Shown: piece by piece, positions 1 to 8,761 of the stretch
How the letters are laid out: every line of letters starts with the position of its first letter
How positions within the stretch are numbered: position 1 is the first letter of the stretch
Assembly: GCF_030818955.1 (NCBI RefSeq)
Contig: NZ_JAUTBF010000001.1
Location: 2,728,001-2,792,000 of the forward strand
Reading direction: 5' to 3'
Source: Microbacterium trichothecenolyticum
GTDB lineage: Bacteria; Actinomycetota; Actinomycetes; Actinomycetales; Microbacteriaceae
Length of the DNA: 64,000 nt
The notes under the pieces: model-generated
What the model was told of the DNA's origin: nothing
Databases searched by the model: none
What the model saw: the letters and a program-made list of their open reading frames with translations, nothing else
Position numbers and translations under genes: made by a program

Positions 1-161
1 GCCGACTCCGTGACGCCCCCTCCTCGACGAGCGGCAGGGCGGACCCGGCCGAGCGAGGCCGTGACGGGTCTCGCCACCGTCCTGCTGCTCGTCGGGGAGG
101 GCCTCGGGAGGATCGCGCCGCGACGGGCGACGGAGACCGTCGCGCGGATGACGCGCCGACG

Positions 162-764
162 TCACCCGCGCGAGGCCACCAGCTGCGACAGCTTCTCGAA
201 CTGGCTCGGATCTTCCAGGGCCGACCCGACGGCGACCGCTGTCGCGCCGGCGGACAGGAACGCGTCGGCGTTGCGCGCGGAGATGCCACCGGATGCCACG
301 ACGTTCAGGCGCGGGAAGGGGCCGGTCGTCATCGCCGCGAACCACGCCGGGGTCAGCACCGTCGCGGGGAACGCCTTGACCCACTCGCTTCCCCCCGCGA
401 TCGCCGCCTGGATCTCACTCGCCGTCGCCACCCCGGGGAGGTGGGGAACGCCGACCTCGCGGCTGCGTTCGACGACCCCGCGATCCAGGCCCGGAGCGAC
501 GGTGAACGACGCTCCCACCCGCGCGCACAGGTCGACCTGCTCGCGCGTGGTCACGGTGCCGGCCCCGCAGCCCACACCTCGCTCTCGCGCGGCGGCGATC
601 GCCGCTTCGAGGGCGGGCACGGCATCCGGGGTCTGAATCGGCACCTCGATGAGAGAGATGCCGAGGTCGAGCGCGGCGTGGGTGAGACGGACGGTCTCGG
701 CGACGGAGTGATTGCGCAGCACGGCCATCACGGTGTGATCGCGGAAGGGGGAGGACGGGGTCAT
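162..764 (-). CDS. eda: KDPG/KDPGal-type 2-keto-3-deoxy-6-phosphogluconate aldolase
   Basis: Class I aldolase of the KDPG/KHG family, 200 residues, which is the family's usual size. It cleaves a 2-keto-3-deoxy-6-phospho sugar acid to pyruvate and glyceraldehyde 3-phosphate in the cytosol. The Schiff-base lysine is K130 in WVKAFPA; the strand motif SLIEVP (about residue 40) carries the family glutamate, and GGIS near residue 158 is the phosphate-binding loop. The ATG overlaps the stop of the upstream kinase by 4 bp (ATGA), so the two are translationally coupled. With a galactonate dehydratase 8 kb away under the same operator type, the substrate may be the galacto epimer (KDPGal); the sequence alone cannot separate the two. 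Confidence 0.88.
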   Translation of the reverse strand: MTPSSPFRDHTVMAVLRNHSVAETVRLTHAALDLGISLIEVPIQTPDAVPALEAAIAAARERGVGCGAGTVTTREQVDLCARVGASFTVAPGLDRGVVERSREVGVPHLPGVATASEIQAAIAGGSEWVKAFPATVLTPAWFAAMTTGPFPRLNVVASGGISARNADAFLSAGATAVAVGSALEDPSQFEKLSQLVASRG

Positions 765-1804
765 CGGGCGATCGCTTTCTCGGGGCGGGATTCGTCGGCG
801 ACTCGGAGGGCGCTCCACTCGTCGTCGTCGAGGTGGCGCAGGCGCTCGAACTCCGCCTCTACGGGGGCGAGCGCGACGTCGGCGGAACTGCGCAGAGCGT
901 GCGCGGCCATGAGGTGGCCGGACCGCAGGGACAGCCGCGGGTGTTCTTCCGTGAGCCACCCCGCGAGGTATCCCGCCGCGAACGCGTCGCCCGCACCGAC
1001 CGGCTCGACGACGTCGACCGCGAGTGCGGGCACGCGGTGCACGGCATCCGTCCCGTCTGCCGAGACCACGAGCGCGACGGCGTCGACGTCGGCGTCCTTC
1101 ACGACCAGCGTGCGCGGCGAGGGCAGAACCGCGCGCACGCCCTGTGCGTCGGAGCAGCCCCAGAGGCGCTCCGCCTCGTCGCGGCCGACGAACACGACGT
1201 CGGCGGCGTCGGCGAGCACCCGCAGGCGCTCGGCCGCGGTCGCCGTGTCGGGCCACAGCGCGGGGCGGTGGTTGACGTCGAAGCTGACGGCCGCGGTCCG
1301 TGGAGCGCGGAGGATGTGCTCGACGAGCGCGTCGCACCGCGGGGAGAGGGCGGGCGAGATCCCGCTGAGGTGGATCAGCCGGCGCTCGCCGAGGCGCAGC
1401 CCGTCGAGGTCGTCGACCGACATGACGGATGCCGCGGACCCCGCGCGGTAGTAGCGCACGACCGTCGTGTCGCCCCGGCGTTCCTTGAAATACACGCCGG
1501 TCGGGCGGCGCTCGTCGCGCACGACGGCCGGGTGATCCACGCCGTGACGGGTGAGATCGGCGAGAACGCGCTCGCCGAAGGGATCGTCGCCGAGGCGGGA
1601 CCACCACTCGACGGCGACGCCGCGGGCGGCGAGCCCCCGCGCGACGTTCGCCTCGGCTCCGGCGACGTGCAGCCGGACGCTCTCGGCGGTGGAGAGAGAC
1701 GCTCCGTCGGAGACCGCGCCGAGCACCATCGCCTCACCGATGCACAGGACCTCGGATCGGCGGAGAGGGGCACGATCGTGCGGGGGTGTCGCGTCGGGTG
1801 CCAT
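761..1804 (-). CDS. kdgK: PfkB-family 2-keto-3-deoxygluconate/galactonate kinase
   Basis: Ribokinase/PfkB sugar kinase, 347 residues, expected to phosphorylate a 2-keto-3-deoxy sugar acid before the coupled aldolase cleaves it. The N-terminal GAEANVARGLAARG segment is the PfkB substrate lobe, and EPVGAGDAFAAGY near the C-terminus is the second PfkB signature with the catalytic aspartate. The reading frame is open further upstream to 1888, but ATG 1804 is preferred: it follows GAGGAGA at a good spacing, and the promoter and operator lie at 1833-1888, inside the longer version. It is first in a two-gene operon with the aldolase. Assignment to KDG rather than fructose or ribose rests on that partnership. 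Confidence 0.85.
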   Translation of the reverse strand: MAPDATPPHDRAPLRRSEVLCIGEAMVLGAVSDGASLSTAESVRLHVAGAEANVARGLAARGVAVEWWSRLGDDPFGERVLADLTRHGVDHPAVVRDERRPTGVYFKERRGDTTVVRYYRAGSAASVMSVDDLDGLRLGERRLIHLSGISPALSPRCDALVEHILRAPRTAAVSFDVNHRPALWPDTATAAERLRVLADAADVVFVGRDEAERLWGCSDAQGVRAVLPSPRTLVVKDADVDAVALVVSADGTDAVHRVPALAVDVVEPVGAGDAFAAGYLAGWLTEEHPRLSLRSGHLMAAHALRSSADVALAPVEAEFERLRHLDDDEWSALRVADESRPEKAIAR

Positions 1805-1832
1805 CCGGGTCTCCTCATCGAGCGGCCATGCA

Positions 1833-1848
1833 AAGAAAGCGCTTTCGC
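1833..1848. promoter_or_regulatory. LacI-family operator, site 1
   Basis: A perfect 12-bp palindrome GAAAGCGCTTTC (1835-1846) with centre CG, typical of LacI-family operators. Read on the minus strand the 16-mer begins GCGAAAGC, matching site 2 at 3042-3057. It lies between the divergent kinase gene and lacI, downstream of the kinase promoter, and could serve both directions. Confidence 0.65.
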
Positions 1849-1859
1849 ACGGTGGCCCC

Positions 1860-1888
1860 ATTGTGAGCGCGGGGAGGAGGAGTGTCAA
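1860..1888 (-). promoter_or_regulatory. Promoter of the kinase-aldolase operon
   Basis: On the minus strand TTGACA (1888-1883) is followed after exactly 17 bp by CACAAT (1865-1860), a good sigma-70/HrdB-type pair. The predicted transcription start, near 1853, lies just before the LacI-type operator, so a bound repressor would block initiation. Seen in sequence; activity is inferred. Confidence 0.6.
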
Positions 1889-1934
1889 GTCAGCGCACCG
1901 TCGGCGGAGCTCCGGTCGGCGCTATGCTCGCGGG

Positions 1935-2933
1935 ATGCCGATCAACCGTGATGTGCGACTGGCAGACGTCGCCGCGGTGGCCGGGGTGTCGCTGGCCACC
2001 GCGTCCAAGGCGCTCAGTGGCAACGACCGGGTGTCCGAGGCGACGAGGGCGCGCGTGCGCGCGGCCGCCGACCGGCTCGACTTCCGCCCCAACGCCCTCG
2101 CGCAGTCGTTCGCGTCGGGGCGCAGTCGCACGATCGGCGTGCTCACCCACCGTGCCGCGGCGACGTTCTCGCGACCGGTCGTCATGGGGGCCGTGCTGGA
2201 GTTCGGCGAGCGGGGCCAGGCGGTGCTGGTCCTGGACGGCGAGATCCAGGCGCACCGCGAGATGAGCAACAGCATCCGCACGCTGCGCGATCGTCGGGTC
2301 GACGGTCTGCTGGTGGTGGGCGACGGGCACGAGCACGTCTCGCCCTCTCTCACGCACCACTTCGACGTGCCCGTCACCTACGTGTTCACGGCGCCGGACA
2401 GCCCCGAAGACTCGGTGTACCTGCCCGACAACGAGCAGGCCGGGTACCTCGCGACGCGCCACCTGATCGACACCGGTCGCACCCGCATCCTCCACCTGAC
2501 CGCGGATGCGACGAGCCTCGCGGTGCAGCGACGGGAGCACGGCATGCGACGCGCGCTGAGTGAGGCCGGCCTCCCGCTCGCGGGTGCCGTGAGGTACGGG
2601 GCGTGGAGTCGCGAGTGGGGGGCCGCGGCGATGGAGGCGGTGCTCGATGAGCGCATCGACTTCGACGCGGCCTTCTGTGGCAACGACCACATCGGGTTCG
2701 GGGCGATCGACGTGTGCGAGGCGCGGGGAGTCGGCGTGCCCGGCGATGTCGCGGTCGTGGGCGTCGACAACTGGGAGGGCATCGTCTACGACCAGGACGT
2801 GCGCCGGTTGACGACCATCGACCTCGAGTTGATGCGGCTCGGCCGACTCGCAGCCGCCGACGTCATCGGGGCGGATCGGCGAAGCGGCGAGCGGTTCCAG
2901 GCCCCGACGCTGGTGCTCGGCCCGTCGTCGTGA
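1935..2933 (+). CDS. LacI-family transcriptional regulator of the galactoside/sugar-acid locus
   Basis: 332 residues, normal length for the family. An N-terminal LacI helix-turn-helix (about residues 6-55; VRLADVAAVAGVSLATASKALSG) precedes a periplasmic-binding-protein-like effector domain ending with the ligand and dimer segments VAVVGVDNWEG and LTTIDLELM. The gene lies between the leftward kinase-aldolase operon and the rightward sugar operon, each with a GCGAAAGC-type operator, so it is the obvious local repressor. The effector is probably a sugar acid or galactoside (inference). There is no clear ribosome-binding site, and TATGCT ends 6 nt before the ATG, so the mRNA may be leaderless. 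Confidence 0.85.
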   Translation: MPINRDVRLADVAAVAGVSLATASKALSGNDRVSEATRARVRAAADRLDFRPNALAQSFASGRSRTIGVLTHRAAATFSRPVVMGAVLEFGERGQAVLVLDGEIQAHREMSNSIRTLRDRRVDGLLVVGDGHEHVSPSLTHHFDVPVTYVFTAPDSPEDSVYLPDNEQAGYLATRHLIDTGRTRILHLTADATSLAVQRREHGMRRALSEAGLPLAGAVRYGAWSREWGAAAMEAVLDERIDFDAAFCGNDHIGFGAIDVCEARGVGVPGDVAVVGVDNWEGIVYDQDVRRLTTIDLELMRLGRLAAADVIGADRRSGERFQAPTLVLGPSS

Positions 2934-3008
2934 GCTGAGGCCGGCTGTCGCGAAGGCCGGGTGCACCCGGGGTGGTCGGCCGTATCGGCCGTCGCCCGCG
3001 GTCCCTGG

Positions 3009-3057
3009 TTGACATCGCCCGCCCTTGTGTGGTTCTCTTCAGCGAAAGCAGTTTCGC
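3009..3057 (+). promoter_or_regulatory. Promoter and LacI-family operator site 2 for the sugar operon
   Basis: TTGACA at 3009-3014 is a consensus -35; the -10 around 3032-3038 is poor. Immediately downstream, 3042-3057 holds GCGAAAGCAGTTTCGC, an inverted repeat (GCGAAA...TTTCGC) sharing eight leading bases with site 1 at 1833-1848. Its place over the expected start region fits repression by the neighbouring LacI protein. The first gene starts at 3080 after AAGGGAG. Confidence 0.6.
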
Positions 3058-3079
3058 ATTCAGGTCAAGGGAGCCCGAC

Positions 3080-4000
3080 GTGCAAGAGAGTTCGACCCGT
3101 GACGGCACGGTGCCGCCGCGGATCCTCGTCACCGGAGCGGACGGTCTCATCGGCCGGGCCACCGTCGATCGACTCCTGGGGCGGGGGATCGCCGTCACCG
3201 CCCTCTCACGCTCGTGGTCCGCGCCGATCGCGGCCGACCGGATCGTCACCGCCGACGTCGCCGACGAGAAGCGCGTCCACGAAGCCCTCGACGACGTCAC
3301 CGCCGTCGTGCACATGGCCGCGATCCCGCACCCCGACATCGACACGCCGCGTGCCGTGTTCGTCGGCAACACGTCGGCCACCTTCACCCTCCTCGCCGCG
3401 GCGGGGGAGCGTGGCATCCGTCGCGCCGTGATCGCCAGCTCGATCAACGCCTTCGGCATCCCGATGAACCGGCACGCCCTCTCCCCGGCGTACTACCCGC
3501 TCGACGAGCTCATGCCGGTCGCGCACGACGATGCGTACTCGCTGTCGAAGTGGGTGGACGAGCATGCCGCGCGGCTGGCGCACAGCCGCTGGGGGATGGA
3601 TGTCGTCGCCCTGAGGTTCCCGCTCGTCCGCTCGCTCCCCGACCTGCAGGCGTGGGCCCGGACGCTGCGCGACAACCCGGCCGAGCAGACGCGCCTCGCC
3701 CGCGAGGGGTGGGCCTACCTCGAGCTCACCGATGCGGTCGACGCCATCGAGCAGTCGCTGTCCGCCCCGCTCACCGGCGCGCACACCCTGCTCCTCGCCG
3801 CCGCCGACACGCTGCTCCCCGACGCCACCGAAGACCTGCTCGACGCGCACGCCCCCGGCGTCCCCCGCCGCCGGCGGTTCGAGGGGCGACGCAGCCCGCT
3901 CGACGTCTCGGCCGCCGAACGCCTGATCGGCTGGCGACCGCGCCACGCGATCGACCCCGACTATGCCGCCGCGTCCCAGGAGACGGAGGTGACCGCATGA
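3080..4000 (+). CDS. Extended SDR NAD-dependent dehydrogenase/epimerase (sugar or uronate dehydrogenase-like)
   Basis: 306 residues starting at a GTG preceded by AAGGGAG. The Rossmann motif TGADGLIG binds NAD(P) near the N-terminus, and the catalytic set is present: serine in ASSINAFG, then YSLSK (Tyr-x3-Lys). The fold is that of NAD-dependent epimerases and uronate dehydrogenases. As first gene of an operon with two sugar-acid dehydratases and an alpha-galactosidase, it may oxidise galactose or an aldose/uronate to the lactone or acid the dehydratases use; an epimerase role is also possible. The stop overlaps the next ATG by 4 bp. The family call is firm, the substrate is not. Confidence 0.75.
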   Translation: MQESSTRDGTVPPRILVTGADGLIGRATVDRLLGRGIAVTALSRSWSAPIAADRIVTADVADEKRVHEALDDVTAVVHMAAIPHPDIDTPRAVFVGNTSATFTLLAAAGERGIRRAVIASSINAFGIPMNRHALSPAYYPLDELMPVAHDDAYSLSKWVDEHAARLAHSRWGMDVVALRFPLVRSLPDLQAWARTLRDNPAEQTRLAREGWAYLELTDAVDAIEQSLSAPLTGAHTLLLAAADTLLPDATEDLLDAHAPGVPRRRRFEGRRSPLDVSAAERLIGWRPRHAIDPDYAAASQETEVTA

Positions 4001-5268
4001 GCATGCTCGCCCTCGAGCCCGCGTTCGCGCAGCCGTGGCCCGCGCGGGAAGACGTCCGCATCACGGCCGTGCGCGCCATCGTCACCGCCCCCGGCGGCAT
4101 CCCGCTCGTCGTGGTCAAGGTGGAGACCAGCGACGCCGGCCTGTACGGCCTGGGCTGCGCGACCTTCACCCAACGCTGGCGCGCCGTCGTCACGTACGTC
4201 GAGGAACACCTCGCGCGACTGGTCGTCGGACGCTACCCCGGCGACATCGAAGACCTGGCCCGTCTGGTGCGGTACAGCTCCTACTGGCGCGAAGGGCCCA
4301 TCGGCAACAACGCGTTGTCGGGTCTGGATCAGGCCCTGTGGGACATCGCCGCCAAGCGCGCCGGGATGCCGGTCCACGAACTGCTCGGCGGAAAGGCACG
4401 CGCCGCCGCGGACACGTACCTGCACGCGGCCGGGCGCACGATCGAGGAGACGCTCGACCAGGCCGAGCAGCTCCGCGACGAGGGCCTGCGCCACATCCGC
4501 CTGCAGGTGGGTCAGTCGGGACTCGGCCACTACGGCGCGCCCTGGACCTCGGATGTCACCGACCCCCGTGCCCCCTACCCGTCGGGCTGGCGGGTCGGGG
4601 AGTACCTGAGGCGCACACCCGAGCTGTTCGCCGCCGCCCGCGAGCGTCTCGGCGGCGACATCGAGCTGCTCCACGACGTGCACTCCCGGCTGACGCCGAA
4701 GCAGGCGGTCGCACTCGCCCGCTCGCTGGAGCCGTACCGCCTCTTCTTCCTGGAGGACGTGGTGGCGCCCGAGCACTGGGACCGCCTCCCCGAGGTGCGA
4801 GCGGCCTCGCCGGTGCCCCTCGCGGTCGGCGAGCTCACGACGTCGGTGACGGATGCCGCGCGGCTCGTCCTGCAGGGAGGTGTGGACTACATCCGCTCCC
4901 ACGTGTCCGACATCGGCGGGCTCACCGCTGCTCGGAAGATCGCGGCCGCCGCCGAACTGGTCGGCGTACGCACCGCCTGGCACGGCCCCGGCGACACCTC
5001 GCCGATCGGCGCCGCCGCGAACGTCGCGCTCGATGTCACGAGCCCGGCGTTCGGCATCCAGGAGGGCCACGTCTACCCCGAGGCGGTGCACGAGGTCTTC
5101 CCGGGCACGCTGCGGATCGTCGACGGATGGCTGACGCCGAACGACACCCCCGGCTGGGGCATCGACCTCGACGAGGCGGCCGCCGCCCGCTTTCCGGCCG
5201 GCGTCTCCGCGCACGACGCGTGGGCCGCCCGCGTCCGCGGGATCGATGGAGCCCTCATCGCCCCCTGA
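3997..5268 (+). CDS. Enolase-superfamily dehydratase of the ManD/RspA type
   Basis: 423 residues. Enolase-superfamily barrel with ManD-type signatures: metal ligands D227 (in LLHDVHSRL), E253 (FFLEDVV) and E279 (VGELTTS) at the 26/26 spacing of D-mannonate dehydratases, the acid-base H229 two residues after the first ligand, and the downstream block TAWHGPGDTSPIG that resembles the conserved HGPSD region. Such proteins dehydrate D-mannonate or D-gluconate, often weakly, and include RspA. Here it may act on gluconate or another acid beside the galactonate dehydratase at 8762. Coupled to the upstream dehydrogenase by a 4-bp overlap. Confidence 0.82.
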   Translation: MSMLALEPAFAQPWPAREDVRITAVRAIVTAPGGIPLVVVKVETSDAGLYGLGCATFTQRWRAVVTYVEEHLARLVVGRYPGDIEDLARLVRYSSYWREGPIGNNALSGLDQALWDIAAKRAGMPVHELLGGKARAAADTYLHAAGRTIEETLDQAEQLRDEGLRHIRLQVGQSGLGHYGAPWTSDVTDPRAPYPSGWRVGEYLRRTPELFAAARERLGGDIELLHDVHSRLTPKQAVALARSLEPYRLFFLEDVVAPEHWDRLPEVRAASPVPLAVGELTTSVTDAARLVLQGGVDYIRSHVSDIGGLTAARKIAAAAELVGVRTAWHGPGDTSPIGAAANVALDVTSPAFGIQEGHVYPEAVHEVFPGTLRIVDGWLTPNDTPGWGIDLDEAAAARFPAGVSAHDAWAARVRGIDGALIAP

Positions 5269-5340
5269 CGCTCTCTCTACCGGCCCTGACCTGCCCCACC
5301 ACCCCTATCCACCAGCACGAGGAAGTACTGAGGAAGAGAT

Positions 5341-6708
5341 ATGAACGCCACACAGCTGAGGAGAACCCTGCCGGTCGGCGCCGCGATCGCGGGCCTGGTC
5401 CTGCTCGCCGGTTGCAGCGCCGCAGGCGGCGGTGACTCCGCCGACGGGGAGGTGACCATCACGGTCGCCGGCAAGCCCACCAGCGAACGCCCCGAAGAGC
5501 TCGCCGCCTTCGAGCGGAACCTGCAGGAGTTCAGCGAGCTGCACCCCGAGATCACCATCGAGGCCGACGAGTCGCAGTTCGACGTCCAGACCTTCCAGGC
5601 GCAGCTCGCCGGCGGGCAGCTGCCGACGGTGTTCTACGTACCGTTCACCGAGATGCAGGGACTCATCGCCCGCCAGCAGGTCGCCGACCTGTCGGCGAGC
5701 ATCCCCGCGGACTCCATCGTCAACGAGATCAACCCGAGCATCCTCGACATCGTCCAGGATGCCGACGGTGCCACCTACGGCATCCCGATCAACGCCTACA
5801 GCATGGGCCTGCTGTACAACCGCGACCTGTTCGCGCAGGCCGGACTCGACCCGAACAGTCCCCCCACGACCTGGGACGAGGTGCGCGCGGCCGCCAAGGC
5901 CATCGAAGACAAGACCGACGCCCAGGGCTTCGCCAGCATGACGATCGAGAACACCGGCGGCTGGGTGCTCACCACCACCTCGTACGCCTTCGGCGACACC
6001 CTCGAGTCGGAGGACGGCACCACGGCGACGGTCGACAACGAGGGCACCAAGGAGGCACTGGAGTTCTACCGCGACCTGCGCTGGGAGGACAACTCGTTCG
6101 GATCGAACTTCCTCCTCGGCTACGGCGACGCCATGAACGCCTTCGCCGCCGGGTCCATCGGGATGTTCGTGCAGGGCGCCGACGCGTACGCCTCGGTCGT
6201 GGTGAACCTCGGGATGAACCCGGACGCGTTCGGCGTCGGGCCGCTTCCGCAGCAGCCCAACGGGCTCGGCACGCTCGGCGGCGGAACGGCCGCGATCGTG
6301 AACCCGACGGCGACCGAGGCCCAGCGGGCCGCGGCGCTGGAGTGGATCGAGTTCGTCAACTTCCGCGGGTTCACCGACCAGGACACCGCCGTGGCCACCG
6401 CCAAGGCGTCGTCGGAGGACGGACTCGCCGTCGGCGCTCCCGCGCTGCCGCTGTTCAACGCCGAGGTCACGGACCGGCACCTCGACTGGATCAAGGACTA
6501 CATCAACGTCCCGCGCGAGAACTACGAGGCGTACCTCACGAGCGTGAATGACATCACCCTCGTGCCGGAGCCGGCGACGAAGGCGCAGGAGGTCTACGGC
6601 ATCCTCGACACCGTCGTGCAGGCGGTGCTGACCCGGGAGGACGCCGACATCGACTCCCTGCTCAGCGACGCGCAGAAGAGCGCGCAAGCCGCGATCGACG
6701 CCGGCTGA
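5341..6708 (+). CDS. Sugar ABC transporter substrate-binding lipoprotein
   Basis: 455-residue extracellular solute-binding protein of the CUT1/MalE-like class. A short basic N-terminus and hydrophobic stretch end in the lipobox LLAGC with lipidated C25, followed by a typical bilobal binding protein. It should capture an oligosaccharide or galactoside at the outer membrane face and deliver it to the two permeases that follow. GAGGAAGAG precedes the ATG. No ATP-binding subunit is encoded in the operon, so a shared MsiK-type ATPase elsewhere is likely (inference). A hairpin at 6727-6764 separates it from the permeases. Confidence 0.92.
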   Translation: MNATQLRRTLPVGAAIAGLVLLAGCSAAGGGDSADGEVTITVAGKPTSERPEELAAFERNLQEFSELHPEITIEADESQFDVQTFQAQLAGGQLPTVFYVPFTEMQGLIARQQVADLSASIPADSIVNEINPSILDIVQDADGATYGIPINAYSMGLLYNRDLFAQAGLDPNSPPTTWDEVRAAAKAIEDKTDAQGFASMTIENTGGWVLTTTSYAFGDTLESEDGTTATVDNEGTKEALEFYRDLRWEDNSFGSNFLLGYGDAMNAFAAGSIGMFVQGADAYASVVVNLGMNPDAFGVGPLPQQPNGLGTLGGGTAAIVNPTATEAQRAAALEWIEFVNFRGFTDQDTAVATAKASSEDGLAVGAPALPLFNAEVTDRHLDWIKDYINVPRENYEAYLTSVNDITLVPEPATKAQEVYGILDTVVQAVLTREDADIDSLLSDAQKSAQAAIDAG

Positions 6709-6726
6709 GCCCGCACGACCCCTCGA

Positions 6727-6764
6727 TCCCGCCGCGCCGGCCACTCCGCGCCGGCGCGGCGGGA
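6727..6764 (+). other. Intercistronic stem-loop after the binding-protein gene
   Basis: Two perfectly complementary 15-nt GC-rich arms (6727-6741 and 6750-6764) around an 8-nt loop, with no T-tract. Placed between the binding-protein and permease genes, it probably protects the upstream mRNA or attenuates read-through so the binding protein is made in excess. Confidence 0.6.
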
Positions 6765-6790
6765 CACTCGACACAACGGAGGTGAACGAG

Positions 6791-7777
6791 ATGAGCAGCG
6801 CGACCGAGACGACGCCCCGGCAGGAGATGGCGCCGGCGGCGTCGACGAGCGAGACCTCGCGACGACACGACGGCCGGGTCCGCCCCCGCGCCCGGGGGAA
6901 AGTCGTCGGGTGGGTACGCGGCGGCGGTCTGTCGACGCTCGTGTTCTTCCTGCCCATGCTGGTCTGCTTCGGGTTCTTCTCGTGGTGGCCGATTCTCCGC
7001 TCGCTGCCGCTGAGCATCCAGAAGACCAACTTCCTCACCAGCGAATGGGTGGGACTGGCCAACTTCGGCCGGGTGCTCGCCGACCCCCTCCTGGGTACGG
7101 CCGCGTGGAACACCACCTGGTTCACGATCCTGGCCCTGGTGATCGGCTTCCCCGTGCCGATCCTCCTCGCCGTGTTCATCGCCGAACTGCGCAAGACCCG
7201 GGGGCTGGCATCCGGACTCGTCTACCTGCCGGTGATCTTCCCGCCCGTCGTTGCGGTGCTGCTGTGGAAGGCGTTCTTCCAGCCCGGCCCCGACGGGCTG
7301 TTCAACACCCTCCTCGGATGGGTCGGCCTGGGACCCCTGGCCTGGCTCAACGACGGCAACCTCGCGATGCCCTCGATCGTGCTGCAGGCGACCTGGGCGT
7401 CCTTCGGCACGGCGACGATCATCTACCTCGCGACGCTCATGAGCATCCAGACCGATCTCTACGAGGCCGCCGAGACCGACGGCGCCGGGGTGTTCCGCCG
7501 GTTCTGGCACATCACGCTGCCCCAGATGCGCGGGGTGATCCTCGTGCTCCTGCTGCTGCAGGTGATCGGGACGTTCCAGGTGTTCACCGAGCCCTACATC
7601 ATGACCGGCGGCGGTCCCGAGAACCGCACCGTCACGATCCTCCTGCTCATCTACCGGTACGCGTTCATCTCGGGCGACTACGGCCGAGCGACCGCCCTCA
7701 GCCTCATGCTGGCCGCCGTGCTGTGCGTGCTCTCGGCCCTGTACCTCTGGCTGACCCGCAAGTGGAGCACCTCATGA
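6791..7777 (+). CDS. Sugar ABC transporter permease (MalF-type)
   Basis: 328-residue integral membrane permease of the CUT1 family. A charged cytoplasmic tail of about 40 residues is followed by roughly six transmembrane segments (first around VFFLPMLVCFGFFSW); the EAA loop is EAAETDGAGVFRRFWHITLP, which docks the ATPase. ATG 6791 is chosen over GTG 6782 because GGAGGTG (6778-6784) sits 6-8 nt before it and would overlap the alternative. Forms a heterodimer with the next gene product, with which it overlaps by 4 bp. Confidence 0.92.
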   Translation: MSSATETTPRQEMAPAASTSETSRRHDGRVRPRARGKVVGWVRGGGLSTLVFFLPMLVCFGFFSWWPILRSLPLSIQKTNFLTSEWVGLANFGRVLADPLLGTAAWNTTWFTILALVIGFPVPILLAVFIAELRKTRGLASGLVYLPVIFPPVVAVLLWKAFFQPGPDGLFNTLLGWVGLGPLAWLNDGNLAMPSIVLQATWASFGTATIIYLATLMSIQTDLYEAAETDGAGVFRRFWHITLPQMRGVILVLLLLQVIGTFQVFTEPYIMTGGGPENRTVTILLLIYRYAFISGDYGRATALSLMLAAVLCVLSALYLWLTRKWSTS

Positions 7778-8757
7778 GCATCGGCATCGCCCCCGACCAG
7801 AACGCCACCGAGAACGCCACCGACAACACCGCCGCGATCGTCCAGCCGCGCCGCCCCCGCCGTCGCCCGGCGAGCGTCGAGGGGGAGCGCAGCATCGTCT
7901 CGCCGCTCGACCGCCGCGACCCGCGCGTGCGGGTGACGGTGAGCGCGATCGGCGGGCTCCTCGTCGTGCTCCTCGCGGTCACCTGCGCCGGCCCGCTGTT
8001 CTGGCTCCTGAAGGCTGCGACCTCGACGTCGCAGGAGACGCTCGCCGAGCCGTTCTCGCTGTGGCCGTCCGGCATCCACTGGGAGAACTTCGCCGACGTG
8101 TGGATCCGCGTCGACTTCGGCACCTACTTCCTCAACACGATCTGGATCATGGCCGGATGCCTCTTCTTCGGGCTCCTGGTCGCCACGACCGGCGGGTACG
8201 GCTTGGCGGTGCTGAAGCCGAAGTACGCCCCCATCGTGTCGGCGGCGGTGCTGGCGACGCTGTTCATCCCCGGGGTCATCTCGCTCGTGTCGCTCTACCT
8301 GACCGTCGTGAACGTGCCGATCTTCAACGTCAGCCTCATCAACACCTTCTGGGCCGTGTGGCTGCCCTCGGCCGCCAGCGCGATCAACGTGCTGCTCATG
8401 CAGCGTTTCTTCGCCGCGATCCCCGCCGAGATCTTCGAGGCGGCGCGCATCGACGGGGCGGGGCCGTTCCGGGTGTTCTTCTCGATGGTGCTGCCGATGT
8501 CGAAGCCCATCCTCGGCGTCGTGAGCCTGTTGACCCTCGTGGGCGCCTACAAGGAGTTCCTGTGGCCCATGCTCGTGCTGCCGAACCCGAAGGATCAGCC
8601 GATCTCGGTCGTGCTGCCGCGGCTGGAGAGCACCGTCGACTACGGACTGTTCATGGCTGCCCTGTTCATCTCGGTCATCGTGCCGGTCCTGCTGTTCCTG
8701 GTGTTCCAGCGGCAGTTCCTCAGCGCGGCCGGCAACGCCGGGGCGCTGAAGGGCTGA
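7774..8757 (+). CDS. Sugar ABC transporter permease (MalG-type)
   Basis: 327 residues. An N-terminal cytoplasmic segment of about 55 residues is followed by six predicted transmembrane helices and the EAA motif EAARIDGAGPFRVFFSMVLP, placing it in the MalG half of CUT1 importers. Start overlaps the stop of the MalF-type gene (ATGA). It completes the translocation pore for the binding protein at 5341; the nearby alpha-galactosidase suggests an alpha-galactoside or its sugar-acid derivative as cargo. Confidence 0.92.
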   Translation: MSIGIAPDQNATENATDNTAAIVQPRRPRRRPASVEGERSIVSPLDRRDPRVRVTVSAIGGLLVVLLAVTCAGPLFWLLKAATSTSQETLAEPFSLWPSGIHWENFADVWIRVDFGTYFLNTIWIMAGCLFFGLLVATTGGYGLAVLKPKYAPIVSAAVLATLFIPGVISLVSLYLTVVNVPIFNVSLINTFWAVWLPSAASAINVLLMQRFFAAIPAEIFEAARIDGAGPFRVFFSMVLPMSKPILGVVSLLTLVGAYKEFLWPMLVLPNPKDQPISVVLPRLESTVDYGLFMAALFISVIVPVLLFLVFQRQFLSAAGNAGALKG

Positions 8758-8761
8758 TCGC

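Noticed and set aside
1..161. Open frames on both strands at the left edge, including one from 10 running over the aldolase
   Set aside because: No recognisable product; the plus-strand frame is antisense to eda and the minus-strand frames after the eda stop are arginine/proline-rich and featureless.
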